This document shows positions 50,403-54,446 of a stretch of 54,446 bases of DNA, piece after piece. Each line of letters begins with the position of its first letter. The first letter of the stretch is position 1. Below the pieces are notes generated by a model. That model made no database searches, was not told the origin of the DNA, and saw nothing but the letters and a program-made list of their open reading frames with translations. A program made the translations under genes and the position numbers. Source of the stretch: Metasolibacillus meyeri (lineage in GTDB: Bacteria; Bacillota; Bacilli; Bacillales_A; Planococcaceae). The stretch covers positions 1 through 54,446 of the forward strand of contig NZ_PYWN01000035.1 in NCBI RefSeq assembly GCF_003049505.1. The letters are read 5' to 3'.

Positions 50403-51788
50403 TCAAGATGAACTCGGTAATGAAATCGTAATTGTTGTACCTTGATTTAATTCACTACTCACGGCAATTTGACCATCGTAAAAATGAACAATCTCCTGCA
50501 CAATCGCTAAGCCTAAGCCTGTTCCTTTCGTTTGTCGCGCTTTATCCACCCGATAAAAACGACTAAAAATATGTGGTAAGTGCTCTTGTCCAATGCCGAT
50601 GCCTGTATCCGAAATTTCAACTAGCATGGCAGACGGCCCATTTTGCAATGTAAGGTGAATTTCTCCGCCCTGTCGATTATATTTAATCGCATTTGAAATA
50701 AGATTTTCCCAAAGATTTTCTAACATTGTTTCATCACCATCAAATATAGCTTCATCTAATTGTAGCCATATCGAAAGCTCTTTTTCTGCAATCATCCATT
50801 GACTTTTCATGACAGCTCGTTCGATTTGCTCCGTTATATTAACAGACGTTTGTCGCCTTTTATGAGCGAGTTGATCCAATGAGTTTAGCAATAATAGCTG
50901 CTTCGTTAAACTTGAGAGACGACTCGTTTCTGCTTCAATTATATCTGCATAATGCAAACGATTTTCGTCTGTTAGCTCCCTGCTTTTTAATAAATTAGCG
51001 TAACCATTAATATTTTGTAGCGGTGTTTGCAAATCGTGCGACACATTACGAATAAAGCTTTTGCGTGTCTCGTCCTGTTGCTTCAAATCCTGCGCCATTT
51101 TGTTAAAACTTTTCGCTAGTAGCCCAAGTTCATCTGTGCGGGTAATGTCTATTGCCACATCATAATTTTCCTTCGCAACTTGCTTGGTTGCCTTTGTTAA
51201 AGCACGTATCGGCTTGACTAAATACCAAGCAGCAAGCAAAATTGCCATTAAGCTTGCAATCAACGAAATCAACATCATATTGCCGAGTACACTATGCATT
51301 TCATTAAACAGCAAACGAATATCGGGACGAGCAAACAGTGCATAGTTTTTTCCTTTATATTGAAAAGGTACACCAACCGAATTCGTTAAATCGTTCGCAA
51401 AAAATCCAGTAATAAAAAGCTGACGTGGATAATCGCGCATGCCATGATAAATTTCACCTTCCACCACAGCCTGCTTAACACTTTCATCTAGTGCCGTTAG
51501 ACGAAATTCACTACCATAAAACACCTCTTGCCCTTGTCCATCCACAATATATAATTGATAGCCAACATTCGCTATTGTTTGCAAATAATTTTCTAAATTC
51601 GCTGGCTCATTTTGCGAAATATAGTGTACGATTTCTTGCATGATTGCTACATTTTTTGCATCGTTTTGCTCTTTTATGACGCGATGGTAATACGTATTTG
51701 TTGCAAGTAATGCCAGCACCCCACTAAAAAACATAATGGCTAATGTGACGACAATATATTTGAAATACAAAGTGGAATAAAATTTCAT
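50403..51788 (-). CDS. hssS: Sensor histidine kinase, HssS-like
   Basis: The 461-residue kinase has TM1 (about 10-30), an extracellular domain of about 135 residues, TM2 (about 170-190), HAMP, HisKA with H251 in VSHDLQTPLQNI, and an ATPase domain (NLISNAIKYN, DTGIGI, GTGLGLAI). The extracellular part matches Staphylococcus HssS: YHGMRDYPRQLFITGFF and LFARPDI correspond to YHGIKDKP..LFVTGFF and ..MRPDI in HssS as I recall it. HssRS senses heme stress and induces the HrtAB heme exporter. No hrtAB genes occur here. The start overlaps the regulator stop by 4 bp. Heme sensing is inferred. Confidence 0.85.
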   Translation of the reverse strand: MKFYSTLYFKYIVVTLAIMFFSGVLALLATNTYYHRVIKEQNDAKNVAIMQEIVHYISQNEPANLENYLQTIANVGYQLYIVDGQGQEVFYGSEFRLTALDESVKQAVVEGEIYHGMRDYPRQLFITGFFANDLTNSVGVPFQYKGKNYALFARPDIRLLFNEMHSVLGNMMLISLIASLMAILLAAWYLVKPIRALTKATKQVAKENYDVAIDITRTDELGLLAKSFNKMAQDLKQQDETRKSFIRNVSHDLQTPLQNINGYANLLKSRELTDENRLHYADIIEAETSRLSSLTKQLLLLNSLDQLAHKRRQTSVNITEQIERAVMKSQWMIAEKELSIWLQLDEAIFDGDETMLENLWENLISNAIKYNRQGGEIHLTLQNGPSAMLVEISDTGIGIGQEHLPHIFSRFYRVDKARQTKGTGLGLAIVQEIVHFYDGQIAVSSELNQGTTITISLPSSS

Positions 51789-52450
51789 TGCATAACCTCA
51801 AGTTTGTAGCCAACACCGCGAATCGTTGTAATTTGTACAGTGCTTGCAAGCCGCGCAAGCTTCTCTCTTAATCGTTTAATATGTGTATTTAACGTATCGT
51901 CACTCTCGTAATCAAGCCCCCACACTTGCTCCATTAAATACTCACGCTGAAAAATTTGGGCTCTACCGGCAAGAATCGCTAATAATTCAAACTCCTTTAG
52001 TGGTAGAACGAGCTTTGTTTGTCCTTTTATCACTTGCAATGTCCGCCGATCAATAAGCAAATCTCCCACTTCAATTGCCGCTTCTGTTGGCTTATCATAG
52101 CGTCTTAAAATAGCTTGAATACGGAATAATAATTCATCTGGCTCAAATGGTTTAACAACATAATCATCCGCCCCAACCGTAAAGCCTTCTCGCTTATCTT
52201 CTATTTGTCCTTTAGCCGTTAACAATAAAACGGGTATTTCCCATTCCTCTTTTAATTTTTTAGTTAATTGTAAACCATCCATTTGTGGCATCATGACATC
52301 GACAACTGCCATATCAATATTTTCTGTCATTTGCTGCAATGCATCGACTCCGTTTGTAGCACATACGATATCATAATGCCAAGATTGTAAATGGAGCTTT
52401 ACTAACTGTAAAATATTTGGATCATCATCTACAACTAAAATTTTTCTCAT
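51785..52450 (-). CDS. hssR: OmpR-family response regulator, HssR-like
   Basis: The 221-residue response regulator has a receiver domain (phospho-acceptor D51 in VVDVMMPQMDG, acidic DDD 8-10, LLTAK, K in VVKPFEPDEL). The winged-helix output domain has LPLKEFELLAILA, REYLMEQVWGLDYESDDTLNTHIKRLREKL and TIRGVGYKLE. Many positions coincide with Staphylococcus HssR. I start at ATG 52450 with GGGAGGG about 12 nt upstream; an in-frame GTG at 52462 overlaps that site. It is the first gene of the two-component pair and the 4-bp overlap with the kinase gene implies coupling. Confidence 0.88.
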   Translation of the reverse strand: MRKILVVDDDPNILQLVKLHLQSWHYDIVCATNGVDALQQMTENIDMAVVDVMMPQMDGLQLTKKLKEEWEIPVLLLTAKGQIEDKREGFTVGADDYVVKPFEPDELLFRIQAILRRYDKPTEAAIEVGDLLIDRRTLQVIKGQTKLVLPLKEFELLAILAGRAQIFQREYLMEQVWGLDYESDDTLNTHIKRLREKLARLASTVQITTIRGVGYKLEVMQ

Positions 52451-52532
52451 CGTTCTTATCACCCTCCCCTGCATTATGCCATAATTACAAGCGATTGAAA
52501 AATCTTTCCTCGTCTATATGGGACAAATGATA

Positions 52533-52573
52533 GCCGCCCAAAAAGTAACTTAACGCACTACTTTTCAGACGGC
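52533..52573 (-). terminator. Hairpin downstream of chemoreceptor gene
   Basis: GCCG...AAAAGTA (52533-52548) and TACTTTTCAGACGGC (52559-52573) pair imperfectly around a loop. No U-tract follows on the minus strand. It resembles the stem at 431-469 that follows the SRPBCC gene. Confidence 0.5.
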
Positions 52574-52595
52574 CCCCATTCGAGTTTTCGATTAT

Positions 52596-54284
52596 TTACA
52601 ATTTAAATTGTCGGATATGATGATTGAGCTCCTCTGCCATTTTTGCTAGCTGATTTGAGCTGTTCGATACTTCCTCCATCGTAGAAGTTGTTTGTTCCAT
52701 TGTAGCAGATGTTTCTTCTACGCCCGCTGCCGATTGCTCTGCTACCGCTGCAATTTCATCAACTGCTTTATTAATACTTGCAGAACTATCCACAATTTGC
52801 TCTAAGTTTTGTGAAACAGTTAAAATATTATTCGCCATCGCTGTAATCGCATTTTCAATATTCGTAAATGTTTTACTTGTTTCAGTAATTTTTGTTGTAC
52901 CGCTTTGCACTTCTGTGTAACTTAATTTTAGCGAACCTGTCACATCGTCTGTTTCTCCCACAATTTCGTTGACTATTTGTGAAATATCCACAACTGAAAC
53001 AGAAACTTGTTCCGCCAATTTTCGTACCTCATCTGCAACAACAGCGAAGCCCTTCCCTTGTTCACCAGCGCGTGCTGCCTCAATTGCGGCATTTAACGCC
53101 AATAAATTCGTTTGATTCGCGATATCATTAATTACAAGTACAAGCTGTGAAATGGCTTGTGTTTTATTATTCAGCCCTTCTACTTTAATAACCGCCTCAT
53201 GTACAATGTGATCAATTTTTGACATTTGCTCTGTCGAAGCTTCCATTAATTGACGCCCTGCTGTCGTTAATGATAACACCTCGTCAGAATGTGCTTTGAC
53301 ATCATCACCATTGCGGTCAGCTACACGTGCGTTATTAACGAAATCCTCCATATGACTGGCTAAATCGCTGGCGTTACTCGCTTGTGCTTCTGTTCCTTCT
53401 GCAATTTCATTCATTGTCAGTGCCACTTGTGTCGTTCCCTCTTTCACTTCTGTTGCGGACTGAAGCAGCTCCTCACTATGTGAAGCAACCTCATTCGAAA
53501 CTGTTTGAATTTGGCTTAACATACTATGTAATTTTTCATTCAACGTATTCGCCGCTAGTGTTAATTGACCTATTTCATCTTGTGATTGTACTTGTAAAGC
53601 ATCCTCTGTTAAATCGCCATCTGCAATGCGTTGCATACGCTCTGAAATACGTTTTACTGGACGAGAAATACTCCCCGCACTATATAATGCAACTCCAATG
53701 ACCGCAGTGATAATAAAGATTGTTGTAATGAGACTTGTTACAATACTTCTCTGAATGCTCTTTTCTAATTCCGCCCCTGCTTGACGAACAGACACTTCGC
53801 GTTTAGCGGCTAACTCTTCAAATCCCGCTTGAATTTCTCTTGCCTCTTTCACAGAAGCAGGTGACATTAAATTTACCATCGCTCGCTCTTTATTGCCACT
53901 GTCATAAACGGCGAAGACTTCTTTTTCAATATATTCACGCCATGCCACTGCCCTTGTATTAACTTCTGTCAATTGTTCAGAAATTAAAATTTCCTGTGCG
54001 GCTTGTTCACTGTCAATTGATAATTTTGTGTAGTTGTTAAAACGATCCTTATACTGTGTATCCCCTGAAAGCACATATCCTCGCACTGCTGCGATGCGCG
54101 AAGACATCGAATTGGCTAGGTGTTGGTCATAAATAGATAATTCCAACTCTGTTTGGATAACATATTGAATATCATTACTCCTTTGCACATTCGTATTAAT
54201 TGTATAAACACTTTGTATAACAATTAGCAAAATAACAACCATAAAACTGACTAAAATTTTTGTGCGTAATGTTTTAAATCGCAT
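52596..54284 (-). CDS. Methyl-accepting chemotaxis protein
   Basis: The 562-residue chemoreceptor has TM1 (about 10-28), an extracellular four-helix-bundle-like domain (about 30-185) and TM2 (about 187-208). HAMP ([20 protein letters not shown]) and a cytoplasmic signalling coiled coil follow. The hairpin tip [20 protein letters not shown] contacts CheA/CheW. The ligand is unknown. AGGAGGAGG precedes the ATG 54284 by about 8 nt. It is transcribed alone, and other chemotaxis genes are not in the window. Confidence 0.93.
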   Translation of the reverse strand: MRFKTLRTKILVSFMVVILLIVIQSVYTINTNVQRSNDIQYVIQTELELSIYDQHLANSMSSRIAAVRGYVLSGDTQYKDRFNNYTKLSIDSEQAAQEILISEQLTEVNTRAVAWREYIEKEVFAVYDSGNKERAMVNLMSPASVKEAREIQAGFEELAAKREVSVRQAGAELEKSIQRSIVTSLITTIFIITAVIGVALYSAGSISRPVKRISERMQRIADGDLTEDALQVQSQDEIGQLTLAANTLNEKLHSMLSQIQTVSNEVASHSEELLQSATEVKEGTTQVALTMNEIAEGTEAQASNASDLASHMEDFVNNARVADRNGDDVKAHSDEVLSLTTAGRQLMEASTEQMSKIDHIVHEAVIKVEGLNNKTQAISQLVLVINDIANQTNLLALNAAIEAARAGEQGKGFAVVADEVRKLAEQVSVSVVDISQIVNEIVGETDDVTGSLKLSYTEVQSGTTKITETSKTFTNIENAITAMANNILTVSQNLEQIVDSSASINKAVDEIAAVAEQSAAGVEETSATMEQTTSTMEEVSNSSNQLAKMAEELNHHIRQFKL

Positions 54285-54446
54285 ACATATTCCTCCTCCT
54301 TGTATTAAAGATCGAATTTTCTGAATTATAAAGTCGCTACTGAGCTTAAAGATGCCTTTATTTATATGCGATACTCTGTCTTATTCACTTCCTTTCACTA
54401 GTGTCGCATTAAAATAATTAATTGCACTATTGTAAAATGAATTTTC
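54285..54446 (-). other. Upstream region of chemoreceptor gene
   Basis: On the minus strand TATAAT occurs at 54330-54325 without a good -35. No clear sigma-D (TAAA...GCCGATAA) promoter was found. Nothing else is recognisable to the window end. Confidence 0.35.

Noticed and set aside
1-54446. tRNA or rRNA genes, and prophage
   Set aside because: I saw no tRNA-like TTCGA arms with acceptor stems, no rRNA sequence and no phage structural or integrase genes.
54285-54446. Sigma-D promoter of the chemoreceptor gene
   Set aside because: No TAAA-N15-GCCGATAA match was found; only an isolated TATAAT is visible.

Overview
The window looks like chromosome from a low-GC, spore-forming, aerobic Firmicute of the Lysinibacillus/Solibacillus/Planococcaceae kind. 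The reasons are AT-rich DNA, strong AGGAGG ribosome binding sites, a ger-type germinant-receptor operon, T-box/SAM-I/purine riboswitches, a cydABS plus cydDC set, and a gene order (leuS, yttB, ytqAB, ytpA, ytoA, metK, pckA, ytmA, ytkD, ytzI, yidD, menE) that follows the ytX region of Bacillus subtilis. The genus is inferred; no rRNA is present.

Layout. 1-5.6 kb: intergenic repeats, a SRPBCC protein and two tandem membrane GGDEF-EAL proteins with dead GGDEF and intact EAL motifs. 5.6-10.3 kb: a tightly packed polyamine operon, speA-speE-carboxy(nor)spermidine synthase-nspC, preceded by about 700 bp of structured non-coding DNA. 10.3-19.2 kb: an accessory stretch with a decayed phosphotransferase, an MFS pump divergent from an HxlR regulator, a quinone-reductase-like flavoprotein sharing the regulator's putative operator, an APH-like kinase, an RlmI-type methyltransferase, a broken IS605-type tnpB with its right end, and small orphan genes. 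19.2-28.6 kb: leuS with T-box, a RAYT transposase with REP-like repeats, yttB, the tRNA-modification pair ytqA/ytqB, and cytochrome bd oxidase cydA-cydB-cydS. 28.9-35.1 kb: cydD-cydC, pbuE under an adenine riboswitch, and a sodium:alanine symporter. 35.4-40.8 kb: a YtpA-like hydrolase lacking its catalytic serine, a gamma-carbonic-anhydrase-like protein, metK with SAM-I riboswitch, and pckA. 40.8-45.1 kb: a germinant-receptor operon in the order A-C-D-B. 45.1-50.3 kb: ytmA, ytkD, small genes, yidD, a Zur-controlled zinc-binding lipoprotein, a 21-bp periodic repeat array, menE and a small oxidase-like membrane protein. 50.4-54.3 kb: an HssRS-like two-component system and a chemoreceptor.

How the genes fit together. 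Respiration is the largest theme: cydABS, its assembly exporter cydDC, menE for menaquinone, and an HssRS-like system. SAM metabolism links metK (riboswitch-controlled) to the polyamine operon and several SAM-dependent enzymes. The most intriguing non-coding signals are: (i) two diverged copies of a structured element upstream of speA and between metK and pckA; (ii) a 21-bp periodic TTCGCAC array between znuA and menE; (iii) a RAYT gene bracketed by inverted copies of a REP-like repeat that also recurs at three other loci or gene ends; and (iv) hairpins that sequester the ribosome binding sites of ytkD and of the gene after the HssS-like kinase.
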